DNA from: Tetrahymena thermophila SB210
Lineage: Eukaryota > Ciliophora > Oligohymenophorea > Hymenostomatida > Tetrahymenidae
Assembly (NCBI RefSeq): GCF_000189635.1
Contig: NW_002476366.1
Span: 1-64,000, forward strand
DNA length: 64,000 nt
Direction: 5' to 3'
Under the pieces are notes generated by a model, which worked only from the letters and a program-made list of their open reading frames with translations, was not told the origin of the DNA and did no database searches. The position numbers and the translations under genes were made by a program. Of the stretch, positions 1-18,315 are shown piece after piece; the stretch's first letter is position 1; the number at the start of each line of letters is the position of its first letter.

Positions 1-36
1 CCCCAACCCCAACCCCAACCCCAACCCCAACCCCAA
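1..36. repeat. Macronuclear telomere, six CCCCAA repeats
   Basis: Six perfect CCCCAA units begin at base 1, so the C-rich strand is at the left end of the plus strand, as expected for a left chromosome end. This unit is used by Tetrahymena and its relatives. The tract is shorter than natural telomeres, so it is probably clipped by sequencing or assembly. No chromosome-breakage sequence was expected or looked for in detail, because it is removed when the telomere is added. Confidence 0.97.
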
Positions 37-879
37 TTTGTTTTATTTATTATTTATGACTTCATTTAGTTATTATATTTTCTTTACTTTTTAAAAGTAT
101 TTTAATCTAAAATTATAATTAAAAAAATATTAAAAAAAACACTATTATATAAAATAATTGTACTTGTTAATTAAAAACATTTCTTAAAAATGAATTTTTA
201 TTAGAGTACATATATTTATAATCCTTACTTATTTTGAAATAAATTTTAATAGTTAATTCTTTCGTTATTTTTGTTTGAATTTATTAAAAAAATAAACTTA
301 TTCATAATTAGATAATTTGAAAATTTAAATAGGAAGTCATAAATAAATAAATTTTATCTTATAATTCTTTAGAGAAAATAGAATTGGTGAATGTGCTGTA
401 ATTATAATTTAAAAAATAACTTAGTTGGATTATATAAAATAATTTAGATGTAAACTTTTAAATTTATATATTAACTAAAATTTAGGAGAATTTTTATTTT
501 CCAAAAAATATATTAAACAACATTTTAAGAAATTTCTTTCGTTTTATTTATTTTTTTAATAATTTTACTTTTTTAAATTTGTAGACACTTGATTTTTTTG
601 ATGAAAATACAATAAAATTTTTATAAAACCTTAATGAATGAATTTTCATTAAATTTTGAAAGAATTTTTTCAAACCTAATATATTTTTTTGATATCTATC
701 AAACATTCCTTAAAAAAATTGATAATTCTCAAGAGGTCAAAAAAATAATTAAAATAAATGACATTAAATAGAAAAATCAAAGAATATTCTTGCTCTAACA
801 ACATTAAAAATAATGAATGCATCTACCTTTCATTTAAATTAATATTTTCTGAAAAAATATTATATATTTATTTAATTTT

Positions 880-1215
880 CAATAGATCTATTGAGAAAGA
901 ATTTTTATAATTTATATTAGAACCTAATACACAGATAGAACTATAAGAGTAAATATTTTAATTATCAAATGTAAAATAGGATGAAAGCTAATTAATTATC
1001 TACATATTAAGGCCTTAAAAGTGGATACATAGACCAATTATTTTTCTATAATATTTATTTTCATTTCAAAAAGAATTTTACGTGTGAATACTTAATTATT
1101 ATGATTAAATCTAATTAAAAAATAAAATAAGAGCTATCTGTTATATGAATTAATTTTTAAAAGTTTATTCATAAAATGTTTAATTAATTTTGAGTAGTCT
1201 TAATTTTAAAAAAGT
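880..1215 (+). pseudogene. Decayed coding-like segment, copy 1
   Basis: Read with TAA/TAG as Gln, bases from about 887 encode IEKEFLQFILEPNTQ, followed shortly by LSNVKQD. Copy 2 has EKEYQQIILESDSTR and then QSNVKYD at matching positions. Further on both share AAAAGTGGAT and later TAGTCTTA, but the frames no longer agree, which points to indels since duplication. No start codon or full protein is visible and I recognise no family. It may be a relic of a subtelomeric gene or mobile element. Confidence 0.4.
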
Positions 1216-2089
1216 CATACTACTTAAATTGAATTCTAATATGCTTTCCTATTTTCATTTTAGTAAAAAATAAGAAAAATGAAAAGTAGGGAGATTTCTC
1301 ATTAATTATTTATTTTACAACAGTGTAAAAAAAAATATTTAAACATTCATAATTAATAACACTAAAAAATCTATTTATTTTACTATTATATTTCTTTTCA
1401 TTTCAATAAGATTTTATTACTAGTTAATAAAATTAATTTACTCTAAACTCTATATTAAATTATATATTTAGTAAATATTTATATATTATTCTAATTAAAT
1501 TTAAACGGTTTGCTTAAATACTTTATGATTTGTTTTAAATCACTCTCTTAAAATTAGAAAGTTTAACTATTCTAATATATATTTATATTATTTAAAAAAT
1601 AATTGGTATTAGATTGTATTATGATAATAAAAGAAAATGGAAATTCAAATAGATAGTATAAATAAAAACTATTAATTTTTCTATTTTATTTATTTTAAAA
1701 AATGAGTATATCAAATATAAAATTATTTAATTTCAAATTATTGTAGCTACCTAAATTTTTTTATTGGATAATAATTAAAACATGAAATTTTTCATAGTTT
1801 TTAAAGAAGTTAAAGATAATTTTTATTGGTTGTTTTTTAATATTTTGAAATAAGGATATTTAAAGCCATAGATTGCAAATTAAATAAAATAAATAAATAT
1901 ATATTTTAAAAATACTAATGAATAAAATTAATCTAAAGATTGACCTATATTCAGATAATGATATACATCACTACAAAGAAATAAAATAATAATTAAGACA
2001 TAATTATTAATTAAAGTTTCTACTTAATAATTAAATTTGTTTTTCTTTTTCTGATTAAAAACGAAGTATTTAGATATTTAAATTACAAT

Positions 2090-2305
2090 ATTTAGGAGAA
2101 AGAATATTAATAGATTATTTTAGAATCAGATAGTACTAGAAGTATTGAAGCAAAAATAATATAATCAAATGTAAAGTACGATGTTAGGAATGTATTAATG
2201 AATAATCATTATTAAATCAAAAGTGGATTTATTAAAAAACCCAATTAAATAAAAATATTGATTAACTTTACTAAATTAATTGCTTAAAACTAGGGTAGTC
2301 TTAGT
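2090..2305 (+). pseudogene. Decayed coding-like segment, copy 2
   Basis: This is the better preserved partner of the segment near 0.9-1.2 kb. From about 2096 an open frame reads EKEYQQIILESD and continues through QSNVKYD to KSGFIKKPN before losing coherence. It lies about 220 bases upstream of the ABC transporter start, which has its own in-frame TGA at 2500, so it is not a 5' part of that gene. Function unknown. Confidence 0.4.
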
Positions 2306-2523
2306 ATTATTATCAATTATAAATAAATTAAAAATAATAATAAAAAAGAAAGGTGATAAATAAATAAAATTTTTTAAGAAAAGGAAAGAGCTATTTCTGA
2401 AATTAAATAATCAAATTAAACTATAATAATAATTTATTTATAATAAATTAATTGATTTCTATAACATAGAAAATTAATTAAATTTTTTACTTGATAATTT
2501 GATTAAAATAATTGATTTTCTAA

Positions 2524-8326
<5,803 letters not shown>

Positions 8327-9636
8327 TAAATTGTATTAAATCATATTTGTTTTATTTAAGTTGTTGTTAAATAAATTTTTTTAATAATTTAAAATCGCAA
8401 AAAAATATTTGATTTTCTCCCTAAAAAACTGAAACAACTTATTACTAATTAAAATATTTCATTTTTAAATCTGCTCTTTTGCTTTAGAAAATGTTAATTA
8501 TTTTATAAAATATGAATATAAGTAAATAAATTTATTTAAAAACGATTTGATTGATAATAATAAAATATAATTTTTAATTTGGATTTTTTGAAAATCAATA
8601 GTTGAATTTTTAATTAAATTGAAATTTAGAAATAATATTTATAGTTTTGATTTTTTAAAATAAAAAGATAGATAGATAGAAAGACAGATATTTATTTATC
8701 TTACTATAAACAAACATAAAAATAAAAATCACTAAAAATACAACACTTAAAGACTGAATTTATAATTATAAATCATATAATTCTTCAGGCTCTTCCTATT
8801 CATTTTATAGTAAGTTATTTTAGTATCAATTTATGGATTGTAATACCAATATAATTTTATTTTTAAAATTTAAACACAAATATATGCTGAATAGGTTTAT
8901 TTATTATTACCAAACTTACTTCTACTTTGACCTACTTTGAAAATAAAATCAATTTATCAAAATTTAAAAAATAAATTTAGCTTAATAACTAAAGAATCTT
9001 ATTATAGAAATTAATTTTGAAAGTCAAATTGTAACAAATTGTTTATTTAATTTTAGAAATATCATTTTCCCCCTAATAATTAACTAAATTAGATATATTT
9101 GGCATTATTTAAAAATTGTAATATCAATCAATAAATTAGAGCAAAAATATTAATTGACATTGCATAAAAAATAAAGTTTTTTGTTATTTAGAAATTTGGT
9201 TTGTTTATTTATTCATTTTTTAATATTTTAAATTATTTTTAAATAGCAAAGTAATCATAAAAATAGCTCATATTTGTTTGAATCTAATTTAAATAATCAA
9301 ACAATTTTTAAAAAAATTATGATGAATAATTGAGCTTTTTAGTGAATAAATGCTATTTTAACCAATCAATTATTTATTTTTTATGATATTTATCTTAAAA
9401 CGATTTAAAAATAAGCTTAATTACAAAATAAACTTTAAAACAATTAATTTAATAGGTTTAATTTTTTAATTTTTTACTCTTAAAACTTCATAATTTTGTT
9501 TTTGAGAAACATTTTGATTTTTATTAGGTATTTTTGATTAATAAATAAGATATTTTGATGTAGAATAAATATTTTATTTTATAATTTCTTTACTTAATTA
9601 ATTCAAATTTAATCTTTTTTTTATAAAAAAACAGAA
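8327..9636. other. Intergenic spacer
   Basis: A+T-rich spacer between two genes on the same strand. It must hold the 3' end of the transporter transcript and the promoter of the surface-antigen gene. A short GATA microsatellite (AGATAGATAGATAG) lies near 8667-8691. I see no further gene. Confidence 0.6.
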
Positions 9637-11928
9637 ATGGCTAATTATTTTTCTTTATTGCTTTTCTTGAATATTTTAATTTATATAAATGCTTAATGCA
9701 CTCAAAATTCTTCTAATATTGGTGGTGCTTGTACTTGTAATGCAGGCTATTATGGAACAAGTGCATCATCTAGTGGTTAATGTATATAATGTCCTAATAA
9801 TTCCTTATCTGTAGCTGGTACATCGAATACAGGTTCTACTGTAAATTAAAGTGCTTGTAATTTATGTTAAACGGGCTATTACATGTCTTAAAGTGCCAAT
9901 TAAAAATAAGGAACTGCAGCTATATGTGTATAATGCCCAAATAATTCTACTAACTCTTAATCCCCAACTTCTAGTGGTGACCCTTCTTAATGTAATGTTT
10001 GTCAAATTGGTTATTATATGTCTTAAGCAGCATCTGCAGGAACTAATGGATAATAAGGAAAAGCTGCAAATTGTATTTAATGCCCTGGAAATTCAACAAA
10101 TGCATTAGGACCTACTAGCTAAGGTGATCCCTCATAGTGTAATTTATGCTCTATTAATTATTATATGACTTAAAATGCTACCTCAGGTAGCCCTGGAACA
10201 GCTGCTACATGTGCCTCTTGTCCGAATAATTCAGGAAATATCTCTCCTCCTTCATCTGCTGGGGACTCTTCATAATGTAATTCGTGCCTGTAAAATTTTT
10301 TCATGAGCAAGGCTGCTATTCCAGGATAAGCTGGTTAAATTGGTGTTTCTGCCACTTGTATTGCTTGCCCAAATAATTCTGGCAATCTTTAAGGACCAAC
10401 TACAGTAGGAGATCCATTTTAATGCAACGTATGCGCATTAAACTACTATATGTTTTAAGTAGCAACATTTGGTTATCCTGGTAACGCGGCTTCCTGTATA
10501 GCTTGTCCTAATAACTCAGGCACTACATCGTAAGTTACAACAGTTGGTGACCCATCATAATGCAATGCTTGCCCAAATAATTACTATATGACTGCAGCAG
10601 CGGTCCCTGGATCAAGTGGAAATATTGGAACATCTGCAAATTGTACTAAATGTCCAAATAATTCAGGTAATAGTGCTGCACAAACTTCTGCTGGAGATAT
10701 TTCTTAGTGTAATATGTGTCTTATAAATTACTATATGCAAAGTCCAGCAGTACCAGTATAAGGCACTAATCAAGCTTAAGCTGCTGTTTGTGCAGCTTGC
10801 CCTAATAATTCTGGTAATATTTTGGGAGTAACAATAAAAGGAGATCAATCTTAATGCAATATTTGTATCCCTGGATATTACATGACTGCAGCCTCTGTGA
10901 TAGGTTCTAATGGTTAAGTTGGGACTTCTGCTAAGTGCTCTTAATGTCCTGGAAACTCGACTAATCTTTCAGGTGCAGTCAGCCCTGGAGATCCTTCTTA
11001 ATGTAATCTTTGTGCTTAAAACTACTATATGTCTAAATCTGCTACCCAAGGAAATCCTGGAAGTGCTGCAGTTTGTATTATATGTCCTAATAATTCAGGG
11101 AATGCAGCACCTTCATCTTCTATAGGAGATCCTTCTGTATGTAATATATGCCCCTAAAACTTTTATATGATATAGGCTGCAGTTTCTGGAGTTAATAATA
11201 ATCCAGGGTCTTCTGCTATTTGCAATGCTTGTCCTAACAATTCTGGGAATCAATCTGTTTCTACAGCTGGTGATGTTTCTCAATGTAATATGTGCTAACC
11301 TGGATATTATATGACAGCGTTTGCTTAGTCAGGATCTAATGGAAGTTCAAGTACATCAGCAGCTTGCTCTTAATGCCCACAGTATTCTACTAATACCGGA
11401 GCTACTACTCTAGGTATTTCTTCTTGTATTTGCTATGATTCAAATGCGATCGCCTTATCCGCATTATAAGCTACATGTTAATGCGCTCCAGGTTATGGAA
11501 ATAGCACTGTGACTACCTAAGGAGCAGCTTCAACATGTATACCTTGTTAACCAGGATTTTATGAAAATGGATCAGGCTAATGTGTACAATGTGCTTAAGG
11601 TAATTTTGCTTATGGTGCAGGTAATCTTTAATGCACAGCCTGTCCACATGCTTCATAAACTCTACCTGACTTGTCTGGATGTACATGCTTTGATACTAGT
11701 GCTGGAACAATTATTTGGAGCCCGTTTTTAAATGTATGTGAATGCGATGCTAATTATTATGGAAATGCCGATTTATTAACTGCACCCTCAACAGGTTCAT
11801 GCACTGCTTGTCCTGATGGACTAATTTCACAACCTGGATAAGCAAGAAATTCAACTGACTGCTATGTTTATAAATAAATTCTAAAAATTTCATATGTCTT
11901 AACAATAATAATTTTTATATTATTTTGA
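9637..11928 (+). CDS. Cys-repeat surface antigen, immobilization-antigen type, probably GPI-anchored
   Basis: Single exon, 763 residues. The first about 20 residues (MANYFSLLLFLNILIYINAQ) form a signal peptide, and the last residues (about ISYVLTIIIFILF) are a short hydrophobic tail with no charged residue after it, as in GPI-anchored proteins. Between them lie about 11 tandem repeats of roughly 48-50 residues, each with paired CxxC cysteines, a YYM or FYM motif after one pair, a C..CPNNSGN-like block and a GDPSQCN-like block. The last 180 residues keep the cysteine spacing but lose the repeat. This is the architecture of ciliate i-antigens such as Tetrahymena Ser proteins and Ichthyophthirius i-antigens, which coat cell and cilia and can be expressed alternatively. 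Expression state cannot be judged from sequence. It lies under 10 kb from the telomere. Confidence 0.9.
9850..11310 (+). repeat. Array of about 11 diverged 135-150 bp coding repeats in the surface antigen
   Basis: The YYM-type motif recurs near 9880, 10012, 10159, 10299, 10447, 10581, 10729, 10876, 11026, 11161 and 11306, so the unit is about 135-150 bases and always a multiple of three. Units are diverged at the nucleotide level but keep cysteine spacing, which points to old duplications held by selection on the disulfide fold. Confidence 0.85.
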
Positions 11929-13224
11929 TTAAATAATAAATTGATAATTATTGAAATAATTATGTTTATTGAGTATGTTTGTTTTAAATACCATCATTAA
12001 ATTTTTTTCTTCAGTAGAATGTTTTGATTATAGGAAATTAAGGATTACCGTACAAAATATTTAATATGTAGTGGCTTCAATTAGCAATTTAATATTATTT
12101 TAAAAAAACTTTTTAGACCTAGATATTATATTAACTTCTTTTTGGGCTGCAAGTATTGTTTAAAGTTTAATCAGTATATGTAAAAATAAATATGATAAAT
12201 GCTATGTAATTATTAAATATAAATAGCAAAATTTATGATTATTTTTATTAAAAAAGTAATCGTTCTATTGAAATTAATTTAAAATATAAACTATTAAATA
12301 TTAATTTAATTGAATGTAGATAAAATAAATAAATTCAATTTAATTAAAGAATTTACAAGTAGAAATATTTTTCCTATCTTTGAAAATAGATGATAAATAT
12401 TTTTTTAGTTACTTTTTTTAATTACTAAATAATTAATTAAAGCTATTAATTTATTAATTTATGTTTGTCAGATTTTATTGTATACGTATTCATGCTAGAA
12501 TTTTTGATTACTATAGAAGACTTGTGATTTTTAAAATATTTTAAATGAAAAATTAGAGTAGAAGTAGTCAGCTGTTTTTTTATTTAATATAATCAGATGA
12601 GCAAAACAAATTAATAAAACATATTTTCATTAGAGATAAAATAGAGGTTTTCAGCTTTTAAGCTTAATCAAGTGGCCTCAGCTATTTAAGAGATTTAAAC
12701 TGATTTTTCAATTAAAAAGAAAATTAAAATACATACGAAACCAAAACAGCTTGGAGTTTTTAATACTAAGTATTAAAATAGTTTATAAAATTGTGAAAAT
12801 AAAAAAAAATATTTAAATATTTTTATTTGAAGTTGAAGTTGAATAATCAGAATATTTCTTTAACAGATAGTAAATTTGTTAATATTAATTTTGATGATAG
12901 GTGGGTGAGTGTTTATTTGTTTGTTTATTAAATTTTTTTTTTTTCAGTCAAAACTCCTTATTTTTGTTATTTTTGATAAAAGAGTTTTGTCTATAACTCC
13001 TATTTAATTGGTTCATTAGTGTTAAATTAAATAGTTGGTTGTTCTAATTGGATACTTTCTTTGATGATAATCAATATTTTTTTTTCACAAATATAATTAA
13101 AAAAATATAATTAGAACTGTTTTTTTCTCGAAAAGCCTAATCTTTAAGATTATTCTAAAGCATATTCCTTAATAAAAATTAAGCAAAAGGTAAAAGTGAC
13201 CATAGCACATAGTCTGACTAACAA
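11929..13224. other. Intergenic spacer with one short open frame
   Basis: A+T-rich spacer. The only coding-like stretch is a 52-codon open frame at 12545-12703 (+) starting MKNQSRSSQLFFYLIQS, with slightly higher G+C than its surroundings. It matches no family I know and could be chance. The last 100 bases are the leader of the carrier gene. Confidence 0.5.
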
Positions 13225-14216
13225 ATGACAACTGCAATCAAAGAAATGCAATATAAAGAATTTAATCCATGTAAAATAAATTTTAATTTTTGTGCATTTT
13301 ATTAAGAGTTTTTAATATAAACCTAGATAAACTTGCTTTTTATAGTAGTTTAGGGTACTGGGCAATAGATATGATTATGTATCCTTTAGACACAATCAGT
13401 ACCAAAATCAAATCTTACTCAAAAGAGTTTCTTTCTTTTAGGAAAGGCTTTCATTAGGTCATCAACCATGGAGGATATAAGAGTTTATTTAGAGGATTTT
13501 CTACTACTTTCCCTTGTTGTTTTGTTCCTCAGTTGATTTATTTCTCTGCCTATGAGAGTTTAAATAGATTAGGAATGAAGTATATTAACAACATCAAAAG
13601 TGATAATTTACAGACCTACTTCAAACTTGGATTGCCTCTTTTTACAGCTTCTGTTTCAGAGATATTATGCCTTATTCCTTATATGCCTTTCGATGTTGTA
13701 AGGACTCGCCTTCAAATAAATGATCCAAATTTCTAATATAGAGGATTATTTTAAGGAGTTAGAGAAATATCAGAAAAGGAAGGATTGATCAGACTCTACC
13801 AAGCAAGTCCAATTTATATAGCTACAGTAACAGCATAGGTGAGTGTCTTTTTTTGGCTTTATGAGATGCAAAGATACTTACTTTTACATAATAGTAACCA
13901 AACTGAATCGAATGGTAAACATAAGTTGAGTTTAGCTCAAAGTGTAATGGTAGGATTTAATAGCTCTTTGTTTGCAACTTTTATTGTTAATCCTTTTGAT
14001 TTGGTACTAACTCGTTTTTAAATGATAGATTCAAATTAGTAAACCTTATCAGTAAAAAGCTTAATTAAAGGAGTTGTTAAAAATGAAGGATATATAGGAT
14101 TCTTTAAAGGAATAACTCCTCGTCTATTTATCTCCTGTGGAAACTCCATTCTATTCATGCCAATTTATGAACATTTCAAAAACTTATATGGCGTTGATCT
14201 AAGTTCAAATGACTGA
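13225..14216 (+). CDS. Mitochondrial carrier family (SLC25) transporter
   Basis: Exons 13225-13270 and 13327-14216, joined by a 56-base GT-AG intron, give 311 residues, the usual size of the family. The three carrier repeats each carry a PxD-type signature: PLDTISTK near residue 35, PFDVVRTR near 135 and PFDLVLTR near 238. Each is followed by a GxxxhhRG- or GhxxFFKGI-type block (KSLFRGF, LIRLYQA, IGFFKGI). The fold is six transmembrane helices in the inner mitochondrial membrane, exchanging a small metabolite or cofactor. The third signature has Leu where a basic or acidic residue is more usual. Substrate class cannot be assigned without contact-site comparison; an S-adenosylmethionine or iron carrier type is possible but unproved. 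Confidence 0.93.
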
Positions 14217-15296
14217 ATAGTAAATAATTAAGTAAAAATATCCATGAAAAGTTCTACTTTGATAAACAATTAGTAAAAAATTAAAAATGAATATTCAAAA
14301 TATAAAAATATACAAAAATTTCTTATAAAATTTCACAAATAATAATTAATTTATTTCTAAAAAAAAAACAAAAATCTACATAAAAACTCTATATAATAAC
14401 TTAATCAATAAAATTGATTAATTAAATGTATAAAATATAATTTAAAATTCCTTATATTATATACAATAAACTCTAAATATAATTAAAATATGTAATTTAA
14501 ATTAAATTAATGTATATTTAATTTTGTAATTAATTAATCAATCTATCAATCAATTAGTTCAATTTAAAATCATGCAATTATTAACTTTAAAATGTGGTTT
14601 CCATTCTTTTTAATTTGGTCTTTTTTATTATAATTTATTTCGAATAAATCTAATTTTTATCTATAAATTAGGGTCTATTTGTTAATATCAAAAACATTTG
14701 AAATAATTTGATATAAAAAATATATTATAATCAAAGAATAATTATCATATTTTGAATTTTATCTGCAAAGCTAATTAAGAAATTTATTATCCTACTACAT
14801 ATAACTCATAAAATAATTTGATTATCATATCTTTTTTTTAATAAAAAGCAGATGGTTATTTAAATTTTCTTCACATACCTCAAAAATAAAAAAAATATGT
14901 ATAATTAATGAATTAGCTTTAATTAGTTGTTAATGTAAAAATATATAATTTTGTTTCAAAAATTGATTTATGATTTTGATAAAAATAACATATTTGATTT
15001 CATTAATGAAAATTAATTGGTTTTAAGCAGAATAATGTTTTTCTATATTTTTATCAATATTATAATTAAGCAAATTAAAATAATAATAAGAATTAATAAA
15101 TATGTAGTTATTTTCCTAAAAATATTTGTATTTTATGTGAATTTTAATGAGGTTTATTATTATTTATAAGCAAAAATGTTTGAAACAATGTCAACACACT
15201 ATATATAATTTAAAATTTATCAATTTATGAAAATTGTAGTCGTTTAATAAATTATAATATTTATTTATTTGTAATATCTCGAGTAAAAAAATTAAA
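14217..15296. other. Intergenic spacer
   Basis: A+T-rich sequence with no coding-like stretch, tRNA or repeat that I can support. It separates two genes on the same strand and must contain the promoter of the Gln-rich gene. Confidence 0.6.
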
Positions 15297-17600
15297 ATGA
15301 ATTAGTGTATTTAAGAGTAAATAGAAAACTCAAATGTTCAAGCTGTTGTAGAAGCTATTGTGTTTAAAAAATACTCTAGAAGTAGAAGACAAATTTCTTA
15401 TCTTTCTTAGATAACTATTGGGGAACAGTAAGGTTTTATTATTTTGGAGTAAGAATAAATAGAATAAATTATTTCTGAAAATTTACTGGCAAACCGAATT
15501 GAGGTTTATGAATATGAATTGAGCTAATCAATATTTTAAAAAGAACTAAAAAAGTATTTAGCCACAAATGACTCATTAAATAATAATCAGCAAGGCTCAA
15601 ATGAATAATAAAAGATAAACTAATAAGAACATGAGCTGAATGATTTTGAGCTTGAGAGTAATAAAGTTAATGTATCTTTGTAAAGAGAATAATAAATTTT
15701 TAGTGATTTTGAAGGTGAAAATATATGTGATGAGAAAAATATTTTGAATTAAGAAGAGATTTAACTCAGCGAAAATTTATAAGAGAAAGATGCTGCAGAA
15801 AATTTAGGGTTTATTGAAGAAAACTATGCTTAAAAAGAATCTAACACAAACAAAGACTAATAAGGTGATTAAGAGTAATTTAATGAATAATATATGCAGG
15901 CTGAAGACTTAGTTATAAATATTCAATCTCACTATTAAGAATAAGAGACTGAATAATTCCATGAATAATTGGAAGAATAATCGAAGCATGAATTAACTAA
16001 CAAAGAATCTAATAATTTTATTGAAGAAAATATCCTAAATGCAAATTTAGTATAAAAAGAAAATGAAAATTTGGAATCAACAAATGAAAATAAGTGCTAA
16101 AATGAGTAAGAATAAAACCATTCACAATAAGATAATTAATAATAAATGTAATTGTAATAAAATAATTATGAATAAAAGTAATTTCAATAAGATAATTAAG
16201 AATTGATAAATAAGCAAGATTAGCTATGTCAAAATAATATAAATTACCACACTTAATTTTTAAAATAAGATAATTATTAATTTCAACAGCAGCAATAGAA
16301 TGGATAATAACAAAATTTGTAATATACAATTTAATAAATATTCAATCAAGAAAATGATAGTGATAGTTAATCTTCCTAGCATAATAATAAATCTCCTCAA
16401 ATTGAAATTAATGCTTAAGAAGCTTAGCTTGATTAAAGCAAGAAACAAAGTCATTAGAATTCAAGTATGAATCTGTCTTAAGGTAAAATGCACGGATAAA
16501 ATAGTTAAGGAAAAAATTAAAATTTTTAGTTAAGTCAGAGTATTTAATTAGTAAATTTAATAGATGAAACTTCTCAATAATAAGATAGAAAACTAGAATT
16601 TGACTCTAAAATTGAAGATGAATCGATTCTATAGTAATAATAATAATAATAAAGCTAATCATAAGCTTTAAGCTAACAAAAAGAAGAAAAGATCATTGAA
16701 AACTTTGAACTTAGTGAAGTAAAAAGCGAGGATGTGAATTTATTAATTTAGAGTAAAGACAAATTTTTAGTTTCACAAGCTTAAGATACAAAAACAGAAT
16801 TAGAAAGCCAGTCATCAGAACTTCTTAATTTAATCAATTAAAAGGAAAAACTACAAAAAAATGCTTAAATTGATAAAAAATTTTCTGAAAAAATTTACTA
16901 AAAAAGGTAAGTCAGTCAAATAAAATAAGATAATAAATAAAATAATTTAGACTTAAATAACAACAATAGACGTAATATTTAAAGCACGAATGTAAAAAAT
17001 TAGCAAAATTCAATCGTTTTAAAAAATGATCAAGAGATTTTTAAGATGCCAACCAAAACACAAAAATCAAGATAATAAAATGAAAATCTATCTCAAAAAC
17101 AAAAATAGGCAAGTAAAAGCAATCTCTGTTTAATCGAAATTGATTCAGACGATTATATTTGTGTGGATAACAAAAATTATAAAGTACTTTAAAAGCCCAA
17201 AGAAGTAACGATACAGCCTTCAATTTCAGAAATAGATTAATTTCATTCTTTAGAGAGCCATGATTTAATTAAAAAAAGTAAAGAACAAATAAAAATAACA
17301 AAATAAATTGGAGCTATGAAATATTTGGTTAATGAGTTGAGTAACAAAAATTAATATGGGTAATTTTCTAAAGACAAGGCAGACATTATAATTAACCATA
17401 AACTAAATATTCGTGAATAACACTAAGACGAAGTTTATACACAATTCAACATTACCAAATGCTTATATAAAGTTACATGGAAAAAAAGACCTTCTGGAAG
17501 AATTCCTCAACCCAGTTATTTCACTTTCAACGAACTATATCAAGTGGCTCCAAGGTTACTTCTAGAATATCTAAAGAAAATGGCAACACTGAAAGTGTGA
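15297..17600 (+). CDS. Gln/Asn/Glu-rich protein with chromo-shadow-like C-terminus
   Basis: Single open frame of 767 residues. About the first 650 are low-complexity: acidic, extremely rich in Gln (mostly TAA codons), Asn and Lys, with a run of six consecutive Gln codons near 16633 and coiled-coil potential. The last about 150 residues are different: they contain LYKVTWKKRPSGRIP, then YFTFNELYQVAPRLLLEYL. The pattern hydrophobic-x-V-x-W-K followed by P-x-LLL-x-Y-L resembles the chromo shadow domain of HP1 proteins (KWK core, then PQhVIxFYE helix). If correct, this is a nuclear heterochromatin or scaffold protein of the Gln-rich kind common in ciliates. That reading is inference from a few residues. 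No signal peptide or membrane segment is present. A GTAAGT at 16917 is not needed as a splice site because the frame stays open. Confidence 0.8.
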
Positions 17601-18150
17601 ATTTAAAAATTGTTAAAATAAGTCTAATTTTTTAATTTATTTTCTTTTAAATAATGTTTTTTGATTATTTGAATTTTAAAAATAAAAAAAGATAATAAGA
17701 ACATAATATTATGCTAAAAATATTTAAGTTTATTTTATTAACCAATCACAGATATATCCTTAAAATTGTTGTTATATTTATATGTTTGTAATGTATTATT
17801 TTTAAAATATAATATTCAGAGTTTATTTACAAAAATCTTAATAAGTTAAATTTAAAATAACAAACGCTATCGAAGTTCATTTAATATGCTATAATATTTT
17901 TATAATTTACTATTTATTCATTACAACTAATAAAGATAAATATTTTGATTAATCTTATCAAAATTAGAAAAAATAAATATTAAAAAAATATTTTTTATAT
18001 TAACCAATCAGAATTAATTTAATGATAAGATAACAAGAAATTTATGGAAGTAAATAAATTTGAAAATACTTATGTTTAATAATTATTTTTATTCTTTGAT
18101 TCATATATATATATAGCAATTTGCTAATTTAAAATACTTGATCGCTAATA

Positions 18151-18190
18151 ATGAGTGATCAAGCAATTTTTGAAGAAAAATTTTTAAAAA
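18151..18190. repeat. Inverted repeat (hairpin 1) between convergent genes
   Basis: The core stem is CTTGATC paired with GATCAAG (18157-18163 with 18177-18183), extended inwards by a G-T wobble and CT/AG, with a 7-base loop. Outwards, AAAAT pairs with ATTTT across a 1x2 internal loop, giving about 15 pairs in total. Confidence 0.7.
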
Positions 18191-18315
18191 ATGCTAAAAT
18201 TAAAAATTTAATAGAAAAATCATAAAAATTGATATAAATTAAAATTATAAATATTATTAATTAAATTCTATTATAAAATTATTTATTTTTAAAAAATTAA
18301 TATTCAAATACATCA

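Larger units (their letters stand above)
37..2523. other. Subtelomeric spacer with decayed duplicated segments
   Basis: This is very A+T-rich sequence with no intact gene that I can support. It holds two diverged copies of one segment, listed separately at about 880-1215 and 2090-2305. The last 300 bases should hold the promoter and leader of the ABC transporter gene, but I recognise no defined promoter motif. Confidence 0.7.

Noticed and set aside
8660..8700. GATA and other microsatellites as mobile-element traces
   Set aside because: They are ordinary short tandem repeats common in A+T-rich ciliate spacers, without flanking duplications.
16910..16925. GTAAGT in the Gln-rich gene as a possible splice donor
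   Set aside because: The reading frame continues without a stop on both sides and no compensating acceptor improves it.
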